From NCBI RefSeq assembly GCF_028858725.1, contig NC_084759.1:174862770-174926769 (forward strand): DNA of 64,000 nucleotides. Reading direction: 5' to 3'. Below the pieces are notes generated by a model. That model was not told where the DNA came from, did no database searches, and saw nothing but the letters and a program-made list of their open reading frames with translations. Shown piece after piece: positions 24,608 to 39,600 of the stretch (the stretch's first letter is position 1; each line of letters starts with the position of its first letter). Source of the DNA: Colius striatus. Its lineage: Eukaryota > Chordata > Aves > Coliiformes > Coliidae. A program made the translations under genes and the position numbers.

Positions 24608-27600
24608 GTAAAGTTTATGTGTGTGAAAATATTCAAGTGTATTATTCAGATTCAAGCTGTGAAGGTCAGATTTTGTTTGCTCTCTCAATTGTTATGCTTC
24701 TTGTTTTGAAAAAAGTTGTGTAAAGATAACCACTATCAACTACAGTGTTTTCCTTTGGCCTCTGGGATCCTCAAATCCTTTCATGTCACTTCTGTGGTTT
24801 TACTTGTTGACTTCAAATAACAAAACAAAAATCAAGATTGCAGTTGTTATTCAGAATAATAATGAATTTACAGTAAGATTCCTTGAAGAAAAGTCCTTGC
24901 GTTTTTATATTCTGAAAACAACTTCTAACTTTAACAGAATTATTTAATATCATGATTAGGTAAATATTTGAGAATGTTCTGAGACTGGAAAACTAAAATA
25001 AATGTACACCATGTGTATGTAAGATAATGAATATAGAATATGGTGATCTAATTTGTTTAATGAGGAGAGAGTACAAATATCTGAGGAGAAGGAGCTTGGA
25101 GCAAAGTCTAAATGACTACATGTCCAATAGGAAATGTTGTGTGATGCTTTCCTTATTTAGCACTAGAGCCCACTTCCCTTTGTTTTAATATTGGCACAAT
25201 AGTCTGTGAGGTATGTTGCCTACTATTTTTCACCTGAAGTACATTCTTTTAACTTCCTCTGGCCAGTATCTTGACTGCATTAGACCTGAAAACTTGATTA
25301 ATTTGCTTTTAACTACAGAAAATTGTATCTTATTGCATTGTTATTCAAATCTAGAAGGATTTTGTTTCAAAAAGTCTTAAGTGTCAATGTTAATATTACC
25401 AGGTGAAGAAAATGAAGAAAGCTGTTCTTGTTCTACGTCATTGTGTGATGGTGACACATGCCCCATCTGTCTGAACTGCCTTCTAGAACAAGAGATTGGT
25501 TTTCCTGAGAACTGCAGGCATACCTTCTGCATGACTTGTATTCTTAAATGGGCTGAGGTAAGATTGAAAACTGTGGTGTGAGTTTATCTTTCAGTAAAAT
25601 CCTAGTGTATCTATCTGTTGTGTTATTTATTTGTTTGTTTATTGGTTTGAAGAAAAGGTTGTGCCTTCTGATTTTGCATGGAAATATTTTGATTGTCAGT
25701 TTATAAACTGGTCATCGGAAACTTTCTCCTTACTGCAATAATTTGTGTAGTCTTCACTAGACATCCTGACTTACAAATGGTTATTAAAGATTAGGAATCA
25801 GTTTAAAAATGGTGCTGGCTCTTTGTAAGATCAGTTTTATGTAGATGTTGTAATACTGCAGTCTCATTAGCTTCGTCTTACTATCCTTTATACTCTTTGT
25901 CATACTGTCAACTCTTAGGACTAATATGTTTTCATATTAGTCTACAATATCAGTCTGATAAAACCTTAATTTTCTCACTCTAAAGAGAATTCAGCTAAAA
26001 GGCTGAATTATAAATTATAAATTTATAATTATAAATTATAAAAGACTGTTTTAATGATAATTATGTCAATTTTTCAATCTCCTTATTACCTTTGTAGATA
26101 ATTCTAGAACCTTAAACCAAAATGGCTTGTTGAACAGTCTTGATGAACTTGTTCTATTTAGTCTCATTTTCCTCACATACATCCTGTAACGATTACACTG
26201 CGTCTTTGGCATTTTTACCTTTCCTGTAACTTTTTCATTTGTCTATTTAAACTACCAAATTTTTATACTGTATTAGAGGGTGGTGTTCAAATGAGAGAAG
26301 CTGCTTTTTGTCCCGCTTCTGTGCACTTGAATTGGTTACTTGTTGTAGTACACACTGTTACTTGCCTTCTTTGTAATAACTTTATTTTGAAGTAAATGAT
26401 TATTTTGGTTTCAGTATATCCTCTAAAAGGTTAGTATCACTTACATGTATGTATATATACAATATACTTATTAAGCTTAACTTTTGTGTTATTTATTACC
26501 AAAAGCAGACAATAACATAAATCACTTCTTTCTGAAGATTTTGTATGAATTTCAGAGTATTAACTAAAGATGACACTTGCTTTAGATTCACAAACCAAGT
26601 AGTAAAGTAAATCTCCTGTTGCCAGATTTTCTGTTCAGCAAATGGTTAGTTGCAGTGCTTTTTATCAGAGAAGAGGAAATCCTCATCTATCATTTTATCC
26701 TGACTTCCTTAGCTGGTTGTTACAATGGCAGCTGAAAGGCAATAAACAGTGACAGGCACAGGGAAGCAATGTAGTAGCTTGCTGCTGGATTTGAGTTTGT
26801 TCACACTGTCTAACAGATGCTCTTAGGTCAAATGAGGAAGGGAAATGTTCTTGTTTTAAAGAGACAAGTTAATGATAAGATATTTTTCTTGTCTTTTTTT
26901 TTTTTTTTCACAAAGTACTATCCAAATAGAATAAAAGCAACTTCTATTCTTAAAAGTTTACAGGTAAAGTAGATGTGATGTCATAAAAATGGTGAGGGAT
27001 TGTTCTTAAAGCTATGTAAGGCTTCTACTGTTTCTTTTCTATGTCAATACATCTGATGGGTAAAACCAGCCAACTTTCCTTTCTTGAGGATATTTCACAG
27101 CTGGACTTGTGGAGTTTATGAAACTCCATTGCCTAATCTAGTAGTTTTAATTAAAAGTAAAAGTGGGGAAAAAACCCCAGAATCAGTGTTGAGAACTGTC
27201 TGACAGATGTTCAGAGGCTTCAGCTGTGAGAAACAAATGAGATTTTATAACTTGGAACGATAGAAGCAAATCAGAAGCATGTGGCTATTTAAAGCATGCT
27301 GATGCCATGTGGGTTTGGTGTCCGCTATTATTTTAGTAAGTAAAGAAATGGTTTTGTACTTTGAGAAGAAACATAAGTAGCGTAAGGTTTAGCTTTCTCC
27401 CATAGTTCTTTTTTCATATTGGCTAACGAAAGCTAAAGAACTGACACGTGGTCATTTTAAATCATTCTGAATAATAAAGGTATTAAAATTGTCAGCTCTT
27501 TAAATGCTCTTAGGTTCTGTTTAAAGAATAAGAATTTGTATTTGATATAAATAAAGTTGTTTTTAAAACTGTTTTCCTGTTTAAGCACCAGAGAATAACA

Positions 27601-30600
27601 AAATTGGTATTAAGATTACTGAGCAAAATCTTAAAAGAAAAAACAAATTTCCCATTACTTGAGTGCTTCTTTGTGTATCTACAGTTATGGTCCTTACATT
27701 TAAAGGCTTTACCAACAGTCTGTGTTCAAGTGGGATATTTCCTCTGTCTTTGTGTTGCATCTGGATTTCACAATACAACAGGAGCAGCTACTTCTTTAAA
27801 CTATTGTTTTCAAATTGTACATAATCATTGTTCTTCTGAGAGTTTGACATTTTCTATAAAACTGCATGGATTCTAATTGAAACCAGGGTAGCTTAGGCTG
27901 ATGGGCAGACTTTGTTTACCCGTCTGCTCCCTTTTTGGTCTATGGGAGATTTTCAACATTTTAACCACAGTTGACTGTCCTGCAGGCAGCAGCCATAACA
28001 ATCTGAAGATCTCACTTTTTGAGAGAGAGAAATAATATAGACAGATAAATGTGCTTAAAAGCAATATATAAAAGATGCTTTTGAGTATTTTCTGATTCAT
28101 TCCATGAAAGGCTAAAAAAACAGGGGAAGTTTGACACAATATCTAACATATGTTAGATCCTGATGTTTAAATCTGAGCATTTTGTTTCAGAATTAAGTAG
28201 GATTATAGCTGTGTCAGTGCTGTATTTTCTTTCCTTTTGAAGAAAGGTGTCCATGAAGAACAGTGAGGGCGAAGGTTAGGATCTAAGAAACTAGTCTGCA
28301 AATTTTTCCTTAAATTGTTCTATTCTCTTTGGCTATGTTTACTGTAGCTAATTGTGACATCTGAGAATATTACTGTGCACTAAATTCAGTTGCCTATGCT
28401 ATTAAACTCTCCTATAGTATGAGACTGTTGTCTTGTGTGCCTTTGGCCATGCCTAACCAGTGCTCTCCCAAGAATTGCTGTGGGCAGCACTGGGCAGGGG
28501 ACTGTGTTGGGGGCTGCTTTCAAATAGGCATGTGAAGGCTAACATAAATGTCACTCTTCCTGTGCTAGCTGTCAGCTGCTTCTGTAAACTGAGTAATTTA
28601 CTAATGGAGCCTTTCAAGCTTGAGACTGAGTTTCAGTGAGGAAGATCAGCTGAGTTTTTTTGTAGGGGTTTGGTTTTTTTTCAATGAGTGCTGAAGGATA
28701 GCGTAAGTCAAGAGTTGCCTTCAGCATAAAGAAAATATGTATGATAACATCCTGCCCACAACAAAAAGAGGGAGCTTTGGCTGTTGCTGTGTGTAGGAAA
28801 AAGGAGGGACAATGGACAGACAGTCAACAACAAAAACCACAAAAAAGTCCCTCTAAAGTCTTTAAACACCACCTGTACTCTTGCATTAGACCAAAGGATA
28901 TAATTATATATGTGGTTCTCTTGTCTGTAATACCACTAATACATTAAATTTAGTTGGGTCAAAACTGTATTTTAAACTTTTTTTTTTCTGATACACTTGT
29001 ATTTTGTATTTCAATTGGTAAGCACACATGGTCTAGCTTATTATAGACAGTTTGAAAGCATTTAAGTGAAGCTAAGGTGTTGAGAGGTTGACTAGGCATG
29101 TATGGCAAGCAGACACATGGAAGTTGCCAAAACCACCTCAGCTAGGACAACTGCTGCTTTAGAGGAAAACTCCCTACTTTTTTGTATTCTGTTCAAAGAA
29201 AATATTAAATTAGAGGAGCTAAGTATTTACTCTGCTTTACTATAGGCTTTTTAGACTTACTTTCTTTTCTTCAGAGTGCTACATTCATATACTGGAGATA
29301 TCCATTCTTGCTTTTCTATTAATTCCTCTTATGAACCATCATGAGAAAAGAATGCTGAAGAAAACATTCATTGTGGTTTCTGAATTATCACAAATATTAG
29401 ACATCATGTAAAAGACACTGATTTCAGTGACCCTCCCCATCTCTCAGTCACTGCACCTGATTTCCCTTATTCAGATCTTCCAGATGAGGAAAAATGATGG
29501 TGGGCTACATTCAGCTGGAAATTCACCAAAGCATCTGAAGCACATTTGCAGTCCCTGTGCACTATCAGCGGCTGACTTAATAGAACTAAGTAGTTGGCAG
29601 AAAGAGCTGTCTTGCATTATATTTCTAGCAGATGTTCTGTTCTTAGAATAGTTGTTTCCCTTGTGCTAGTGTAAGGTTTAGTAGATGTAGAGCGTAGTGC
29701 ACATGTGTATTCTTCTGAGGGTAAAGAGACTTATCTGTATGGTAACTGGAATTCTTAATGTGCATTCTTACTGATCTGGATTTCTTTTGTCCTAAAGGAT
29801 ATAGGAAAGAATCAGCTTATGTGGCAACAGACTCCACAGTGCTCTGCACTGTGAGCAAGATGAAAATGGCGTTCATAAACTAAATATGCCGTGTACTCGA
29901 AGAAACACTGAACACAAAAAAACAGCAATAAAAAAAAAATTAAATGCATCCAAGGTGATGCATTCAGAGACAGGGTCTCTGAGAAACACTGTGCAGAAAA
30001 ACTGTATTAAAAATGTAGACTTCAGATACCTTTTTTCAAGTTATGTGTTTGTCTTTGTGGTATACAGTTGTTTTTGGCATATTTCCCTGCTTAAGCAGGG
30101 CAGTTGGCCAAGATGACCTCCAGAGGTCCCTTCCAACCTTAACCATTTTGTGATTCTGTGATTTATTGAGTACATACATGCAGCAACTAAGTGAATATTA
30201 ATGTTGTTAAAGTGCACTGCAAAAGTCTATGTGAGTGTGTTGGAGCTTGACTTCAATTCCTGCAATAATACAGTATCAGAAGTAGTACAATGACACACAA
30301 CTTAAAACACTTCATGGCAATTTTGGATTGGAAGTTAAGGACTGACCAACTGCCTAATGTAGGTAGAGAAGACAACTATTTCAAATTTTAACTAGGTAGT
30401 CTGTAAATGAGGTCTTGAGACTAAAACCCCTATCCCGAATGCACTCTATATGTTTACTGTCTATTAATTTAAACAAAAAACCACAAACAAGTAGCATATC
30501 TTGCCAGAAATAGTGCTTTCCTAAAGCATAACTACAGAAACTTTGAATGTGGTTACTATTTTTTAAGTAGACTGAAAAAACAAGTCATCCTGAGTTTTTA

Positions 30601-33600
30601 CATGCTTCTAGGAAATAGTACGTTTCCTGGTGTCTTCCTCCTTTTCTTTCATTGAGAAGTACCTCTCCACATTTCACTATGTGTGTTTGTTATGGTCTCC
30701 TTGTCCACTGAAATTGGAAACAGAATTCTGGGATTTTTAGTGTTCTGTTGTTACTAAGTGAAATATACAGACATTACTCTTCCAATCACCTTTAAGCCTG
30801 AATTTAGTTACAGAAATCTGGTGTTGTTTGTGTTGTTTAACAGATTCTCTAATAAAGAAGTAGTAAAGAGTGCAGGATCATGTTTCTTTTTATATCAGAT
30901 TTTCAATACAGTAGTTGAAGAACAGAATTTATTCTGAGCACTTGAAAGAAAAAATTATAGAGGAAGGGATTTAGTGCAGCAACTTTAATTCCTCTCGCAT
31001 CTCGTTACTACTTGTTATGAAACCTCATTACGTGGAACTTGATGAGATGAGGATATCTGCCAAAGTTATTTATCAGCCAAATACATTTTGGGATTAGTTT
31101 GCAGATATTTCTATAGCTTCCTGAAAATTCCCAGCTGGAATATAGTAACTGCTTCAACCTTTTGTCCACCAGACTTTGTTGAAATGCTGTTTGAAGTGAT
31201 GCAATTAAAATAAGGGGCATTTACTCCTTGAGTTTAAAGATTGCCCTTTTGTGGTGCTGTAGCAGTTACAGAAATACTGAGCATTAAGATATGGCTGTGG
31301 AGCTAAAGCACAAAGTTCCTAGAAGGTCATCAAAACCAAATAAAATACTATGAGATTATTAAAAAAAAACCAAACAAACCTAAACCCAAACCCAAGCATG
31401 CTCATGGATAGCTTTTCAGGGGTTGCAGATTTCATGAGTGCTTGCATATTTTGTGTAAGAGAATTTTCTGCTATCACAGAATAAGCGAAAGCATGAATCA
31501 CTGCAGGGTTACCAGTTTTAACATGAAACTGAATAATTTTGTGTGGAGACTAAAACAACTGAAGACATTTTGAAGTGTGCTGAGCTACTATTCTGTGCTT
31601 TTCCAAGAAAAGCACTGTTGGGAAGAAAAGCAAAGCAAGTCACAAATACCAGCCGTGAGGTTTTAATGATTTTGGTGATTACATTCTGCACTACATGTTC
31701 TGTTTTTTAAACAACTATGTTGAAGGAAGATACTGTATGAAACTTTTTTCTAAGGTTGCAACGCATTCTAAACCCTCCTCCCTTGTGCACAATAAAAGCG
31801 ACAGCTTCTGCTTAGACTCGTTCCATCTCAATGGCTTTTTTCTTGTTTTAAATATTTTTTCCCCCAAAAGGACAGTACATTTACTATTACTTACGACACT
31901 GGCTGAACAGAAGCCTCAGAAGACAGGAATTGCCAACTTGCCCTGAACAAAAGAAGACTCAATACTTTGTTACTGAACTGTGTTCTCAAAAAAGATTGAA
32001 GAGCTGAATAAAAGGCCACCATTCCTCAAGACTACTTCTTCTAAAAGTGTAGTCAGGATTTTTTTACCCTTACTTCTTTCTGTAACAGCACAAATTCAGT
32101 CTCACTGTTGGGAAAAGGGGTGGGAAATTTTTGTTTTCTTCCATTTAAAAGGCTTGTTCTTGTTTGTTAGCAGATAAGATTGACACGTGGTTAGCCAAGA
32201 GTGTTACATAGATGAGTAACCTCTAGCTTTCATCAGGGCTACCCAGCAGTTGGACTGTGCTGGAGGGCCTGAGGGATGCATGGGCCTATCCTTACTGGGA
32301 TTTCTCTTGAGACTTGTGAGCTATCAGATAATGCTAGGGTTAAGTGAGCAACTAAGTAGGAGCAGGAAGAGAATTTGCTGTTTCTGAACTCTTTCTGATT
32401 CTTCTAGAGTAATTTCCCCTTTTTCTACTGCTATGTATAATTGTGTGCAATTGTTAAACAATTGTCTGGAAGAACTGAGCATGTAACAGTGATCATTTTT
32501 CTAGTGGAGCTGAACGCTTGTCATTTGCTTTGTTGCTAGTAACATTTCATTACAATGAATAAACATAATGTGCTGTGTGTTAAACTTGGGAATGTAATTT
32601 AATATGTGTAAATTTAATGCAGAAATGCATTTTATTCTTGGAAAGCCTTGCTTTTTGGCTAAGGTAAATTCTGAAATAAGACTGGAAATGTGTAAGACAA
32701 GTAACTTCCTCTGACCTATCTTTGGCAGTCTGGCATATGTAAGAATCAAACTATTTACCTTGAAGTTTGCAGCTAATTCAGCACTTACAGTGCCTTGCAT
32801 ACTATCAAATATCCCAATGGAACAATGTACCGCTATGTTACTGTGGCTTAGCTTTACACTGACTATGGGACAAAAACTGTCTTCATGATACAAGCCTTTG
32901 GGGAACTGACTTCATTACCTAATAGACTTTTCTTGACCAAGGCCATGACACTGCAGGGGGGAACAGTGATATCACCCAACAGAAGGAAGTTTCAGTTAGG
33001 ATAAAATACCAGAGCCTCAAATGGAGAGATAATGGCTTAAAGTTATGTTCTTGTTCAACAACTTGTTCATGAAACTACCCCTCCTGGGGGTTTTTTGTTT
33101 GGTTGGTTTTTTTTGTTGTTTGTTTGTGTGGTGGTTTTTTTTTTAAAAAATAATCAATCTGACTTTGTTGTGCCTATTTCAGTTGCAATCAGAAGCTGCC
33201 TGAATGCTCAAGATTTGGGAGCTGCGTAGGTGAAAAAGAAGTTGAGCAGTCTTTGAAATTAAGAAAAAACAGAGTTGTCTGGAAAACTAAAAGCCCCACT
33301 GAAAAGACAAGAATGAAGTTTACCACTGAATTTCAGGGCAGAGTTCATATGCAAGTTTCTTATAGCTGCTTATGCAATTCTAATACAGTGTCTTGCCTGC
33401 ATAAATAAAAAGTGTAATACTCTGATTAAGTCTCTTAAGGGTAGAAGTTGCATGCCTCGAGGGCATACAATTCATATACTAGTTCTTGTTCAGTGAATGA
33501 ATTAGGGTTGGAAGACCCAATGGTGGAGATTTTGTTTTAGAAGAGTGAGGCAGAGTGAGGGAGTGCAGGGAGGAACATGATGACAAAAAGGCAAACCAAA

Positions 33601-36600
33601 GGAAGAAAACCCAGTGAACCTCCTACTAAAGAGTTTTCTAGCAGTGAAAAGTAATACAGATTTCTCTGGAAGTTGATCCACTACATGATCCAGTTGGGTA
33701 GAGCTGCAATTGAAGCTTCCCTGTTCTATGGTTAATAACACTTTTATTGTGTTCTCTGTGTGTGCATGTGTTATCTGGCATAGTGCAGCTGCACTAAGAG
33801 GACATTTAGGTGACTGGGTAAAAAACAATAAATCTCTGCTTCTGTAAAACTGTATAGTAAAATAGCCTTCAATTCCATTCTCCTGCAAAATGATTTGTAA
33901 AATTTCTGTTGTCTTACATGTGGGAATCTGTTCTCTCTGCTGGCTGGAGAAAGAGATGTAGTATAGTCAGAGATATGCAAGATGAGGGAAGGTGTTACCA
34001 TGTTTGCTGTTGGTCTTCCCAGTTATATATTTGTGTGGGGACATACAACCCAACACACTTTCTATTAAGAGCAACATTAAGGAATAAAACATGAGAATGG
34101 TAAGAAATGAAAAGCATATTTATGTATTGGCATAAAATTTGTAAGCTAACAGGGATTTTAAAGTGTTGCTAACTAGATATAAAATGTTTTTCCTTTTTTG
34201 AACACAACTTCTGAGTTGCATTCTTGTTCCCTTAGAATTTTCCCCCAAGGAGAGATCTACTGATATGAAACAAAACACTGAGTGTATGGATAATGTGTGT
34301 GAATAAATTCTTAGTGGGAACAAGCTGTAATTTTGTGTGTGACTGTAAGCTACTATAATAGTGAATAAAAGTATAGAACCAACTTATTGCAAGTCTTGTA
34401 ACACGAGAAATAATTTTTCAGACCCAGGCTTCATGTCCTATTGATCGCAGACCATTTCAAGCAGTATGCAGACTTGATGCATTAGAAGAGCAGATAAAGG
34501 TAAGTTACAGACTTACTCTTAAATTACTTCAGCTGTGGGAACACCTAAGTTATGCTGCAGAAATGTATTCATACGTTGTTAATTATTTTATTAAGAAAGC
34601 TTATTTTTTTCCTTTAATGTTTCTATTATGTATTTGAAGCTAAGAATTATTCTTCTTTCAAAGCAGGTCTTTACAGTACTAATAATCACAAAGCTGCTAT
34701 TGCTACTTTATAGTATCTTTGAGTGTTCCAGACATATCCAAGAATAGAAGTGATTGGTGTCCAAGTGCTTTCAACTAGGTTTTGTATATAAGTGCTGTAT
34801 TAATGAGTATACAATCTTGCTATTTTTTTAAGCTGATGTGAATCTTGTATGTTTATAGCTTCTAATTCACAGACAAAAAATATAAGAAGGCAAGAGGAAT
34901 CAATTATTGCTATGCCTCATTCAACCTAAATTTATGAATTTTTTCAGCTTTCAACTCTTCTGAATAATCCTGCTGAGGAGAGTAGTTTAACTAGTAAGAA
35001 GTGAGACTTGATTCTGATAAGTGATGTTGAAAGTGTATGTAGAAAGTTGCTAATAATTCTGTGTACAGTTATGGAATTCTGTGATGAAGTCACGGTTGTA
35101 ATTAATTCTTAAGCTGTTGGGTTTGCATTTTGTAGTGTTTAGAACAGGCTCCCACTACCCATTTCCTCTGTCTCTAGAGGCCCAGCTAGCAGACTACAAA
35201 GGAACTGGACTGACAGCTCCAGATGCTTCTCGTACAAAGCCAAGAGAGCGTATTTGATCAATCTTTGTTTTTAAAGAATCAAGAAAGCATCTGAAACAAA
35301 CTGAAGTTTTCAGTTTTTGGGAGAGTGTAAATATAGTTTGCAGGTTCTTTGTTCGTAGAGCTGCAATGTAAACAGATAGGCAGAGCAGTAGGGTCCTGCT
35401 CTGAAAGAGAGCCACTGGAACAGTAGGGATGGATGGAATGTGTATGAGGAATGCTGACTCCTTGGTCAATAGTAGCAGTGGCACTATCAGGATGTCAACA
35501 GCTTTCCCTTTGTCATGCTCAGAACTGGAATGCTAACTAAGAGTTTAAGGAGTCGCCTATAAAGCCAAGATTCTAGAATGATGACAAAGTATCTAGTGCA
35601 CACAGTTGCAATGTATCCATTGGAGTATCTTCCTAGTGATAAAAAATGTATTGCTTTCTTAGAAGTTTGAATATGTGGGAGGGAAAACATTATGCAAAAT
35701 ATCTAAGTTCTTTTATTCTAAAGGAAAATTAGGTGGATTTTAGTTAGGAAGCATTTGAAATGAGTGGTAGTTCAGCATTTTCCTAAGCTAAACCTTGTCT
35801 GTTCAGATCAACCAACTTAGTTTAAAACAATTAGCTTCTCAATAAAAGATTGTGCATAGCTTTGAGAAACTTTTCATGGCAATCTGAATGTTCAGGGATT
35901 TTTGAGTCTTGTGAAATTAGTATGCATCTCTGACATAGCTAATTTACATATCAAGGTGGGTTTTTTCCGTTTCATGAAAAATAAATGAAAAAAAAAATCA
36001 AATCTGCAAACTGTGAGATTAAAGAATTATTTGAAATGGTTTTGAGTCCTCCTGTTTGAGCTTATTTTCTCTGTAGACCTTAAGAGTCTTTGAATGAATT
36101 TAAAACCCATGGGTATTGTGATTCTGGAGTGAGGTAACCTTATTTTTTAATATACAGGTTCAGGTTAAAAAACAACTAAAGAGGAAGGAAGAAGAGGAGA
36201 ACTGTGCCTGCAATAAGGGAAGATGTAGCCATGTGAAGATAAGTTCTGTGAGGTTGGTCCTCCATCTAATTTCATGCATTAAATTGGAATATCTAAAATA
36301 CATCCACTGTTTTAAAATGTATACCCTGAGGCAAAAAAAACATAAAGAGTTTATTTTTAAATTAACTGCCACCAATGGAAAATGGTTTCATTTTACTTCC
36401 TGCTTGCTATTTTAAATATTCAAGTGGGAATTACATCGGTGATAAAAGTAAAGAGCAGTGTGTTTCTTGCATTGAGCTCTGTCTTTTAAAGCAGTTGTGA
36501 CAAATTTCATATTAATTTGAATTAAGGTTTTATGGCTAGTTGATACATTAACAACATAAGTATTTTCCTTTGGTTTTCTGAACAGATATCCCCTTTTCAT

Positions 36601-39600
36601 CATAAACATTGGTGATGTTATAGAATCATAGAATGATAGGGGTTGGAAGGGACCTTTAGAGATCATCTAGTCCAACTCCTCTGCAGAAGCAGGTTCACCT
36701 AGATCAGGTCACATAGGAACCTGTCCAGGAAGGAGACTCCACAACCCCTCTGGGCAGCCTGTTCCACTGCTCATCACCTTCACAGTGAAATAGGTGTTTC
36801 TTATGTTTAAGTGGAACTTTTTGTGTTCCAGCTTCATCCCATTACCCCTTGTCCTGTTACTAACTACTATAGAAAAGAGGGATGTCCCAACCTCCTGACA
36901 CCCACCCTTTAGATATTTATAAATGTTAATAAGATCACCTTTCAATCTCCGCTTCTCCAGACTAAACAGCCCCAGTTCCTGCAACCTTTCCTTGTATGAA
37001 AGATGTTCCATTCACCTGATCATCTTGGTGGCCCTGCGCTGGACTCTCTCCAGCACTTCCCTGTCCCTCTTGAGCTGAGGAGCCCAGAACTGGACACAGT
37101 ACTCCAGATGAGGCCTCACCAGGGCAGAGTAGAGGGGGAGAAGAACCTCCTTTGACCTGCTGGCCACACTCTTCTTGATGCATCCCAGGATGCCATTGGC
37201 CTTCTTGGCCATAAGGGCACATGGCTGGCTCATATTTAGTCTATTATCAATCAGGACTCCCAGGTCTCTCTCTGCAGAGCTGCTCTTCAGCAGTTCAACC
37301 CCCAGCCTGTACTGGTGCATGGGGTTGTTCCTTCCCAGATGCAGGACTCTACACTTGTCCTTGTTGAACCTCATGAGTTTCCTCTCTGCCCAACTCTCAA
37401 GCTGGTCAAGATCCCGCTGAATGGCAGCACAGCCTTCTGGGGAATCAGCCAGTCCTCCCAGTTTGGTGTCATCAGCCAACTTGCTGAGGGTACACTCTGT
37501 CCTCTCATCCTCTTCTGTAGTGCAACGTCGTTGTAGTCAACAACTGGTTTTATTCTAGTGAGTTTGATAGAGAGCTACCCTAATTCCATCCCTCTTTTTA
37601 GAAGCTTTATCTTCTCATATTTGCTGCAATGTGTAAGGAGAAGGTGAGGGTTATACAGGCAAACTTGACTAAATAGCGGTGATCTAAAGACAGTGTCTAA
37701 TGGAACATGATATATACAGAGTTCTTGAGATTGAATTTGAAGCAGACTTCTTTACAGAAAAGACAACTGGAAGTAAATTACCTTTATTGGGTCTTATTAG
37801 AAAAGAAATAAGATTGATGTTTGCGCTTCACTATTGTGAATCAGCATTTACTTTTATATTCTAAAGTGTTTGTGCAAGGAGGTTATAACATCTTTCACAT
37901 GTCACAAAATCAAGCAGAATTAAGCATTCAGATGTAATGTGGGATAGTAACTTCTGTTGTGTAAATGGATTTTCTTCTTTTTCATCTGTAAGCTTGTTGA
38001 AGCACTGTGTCTTTTGATACATGAAGATGATATACGTGATGCAAGTTTGGGTTTTAGTAGCAGTCAGAACTAGGTATATGTGTGCAAAATAAGAATTCCT
38101 TTAAATAGGAGCTGATTTTGTTTGGGTGTATGTACCGTTATCTAAGTATGCTCAGAAATTACTTTTGTAATACCTTTTGTTAATCTTACAGAAAATCTGT
38201 GTGTACAGACAGAGGGCCATTAACAGCAAAATTAAGCAAAGTCATGAAGAAAAAATACAGTAAGTTGGTATTTGTCCTCCATTTGCTAGAATTTGGGGTT
38301 TTTATTAAGGGACTCTAGAATTTCTTTCCATGATGAGCCAATTTAATATTTTTTAATTGCTTACATTTGCATATGAAAACATATACCAAGGAAGAAGAGC
38401 TTGGAACTTAAGAGAACAAAATTGGAGTACATGGAACTACTGTTCTTATTTTACTGGAAAGACTGCCTCTTCAGTTTCAGTCACAAGTGAAATGGATTTG
38501 GTTTCAGCCTAAAGTCATTTTCTGCATCAGACTGTGCACAGCTAATGACTAGCTTTTATTCACAGAAAGCTTTTCTGTTGAGAGTTCAGACACAAGACAC
38601 ACTTAGCTGTGTTTTGGGGCTGCCATTTTGAGAGGCTTGTTTAATAGATATCCTTTGTTAAGTATGTTCATAACCTATGAAATTAAGCTAATATCTGAAG
38701 AAGTAAAACCCGCTTGATGCAGAAAAAGCTATTGTAAAGGTGCATGCTTTTTAATTTTACTGAGTTTGAATGTAAACACATTGTAAATACACTTGAGATT
38801 CATTATCCTTAACATCTCATTGTGTTAATGATTTTGCCAAACAATTAAAAATATTATGTTAAAGTTAAGATCAAAGTTCTGTTTCTTATTCCACACAGGT
38901 AATATTTTGTACGACAAACAAAACAAGAAAGCATTGTCTGTGAAGATAAACAAGGTTGGTTCTGATAATGAAACATCTGTAAACTTCTTTTTGTGAAAGC
39001 GTTTTTGAAGGTTAACTTTTTCTATTAATGTTAGGATGATACAAGCTTTGTCAGTTTGTGTCTCTGTTTTGAAGGAAGTTATTAGAATATTGTGTAGGGT
39101 TATATGAGCTTCTCTCACAGGGTAAACTTGGTTTTGTAGTGGTAAATATTTTCATTTAGATGAGGGTGTTACATTATAAGATACTGTAACTGCCCTGTTT
39201 TCATCTTTCTTCACCAAAACAAGGTGGTATCAGCTTTAAGCTGTTAAGCAGGTACATTAGGTGAATGATATGAAGGTTTTCATTATTTTCATGAAAATAT
39301 TTAATTGTAATCAAGTAATTTGTTATATGAATAAGCCATGGCCATTATGGGTTTGCATCAAGTTGTTTTTTTAATGGCAGATTACTCAAAGAATATTTGT
39401 TTCTCGTTTAGTCACCTTTATTGGTTCTTATACACCATAGTTCGTGGGCATATCTCCAGCCTTCTTCTTCTAGGTCAGATATTTAGAAATGTTGGTTCTT
39501 CTACCATGTAAAGTTAAAGGTACCTTTCATTGAGTTGAAAAGATTTTGAACTGAAAGGGTGGAGCTTAATGGCAGATCAAGACTTCAAGGTTGGTGAATA

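Larger units (their letters stand above)
25558..34421 (+). other. SCAF11: SCAF11 intron 3
   Basis: An 8.9-kb GT-AG intron. It contains a hairpin and AT palindrome (25988-26040), one short CR1 (30088-30163), a T/G-rich low-complexity stretch (33088-33145) and no recognisable exon or RNA gene. Confidence 0.75.

Noticed and set aside
37012..37479. 155-codon frame resembling reverse transcriptase
   Set aside because: It is part of a 5'-truncated CR1 LINE, annotated as a mobile element and not as a gene.
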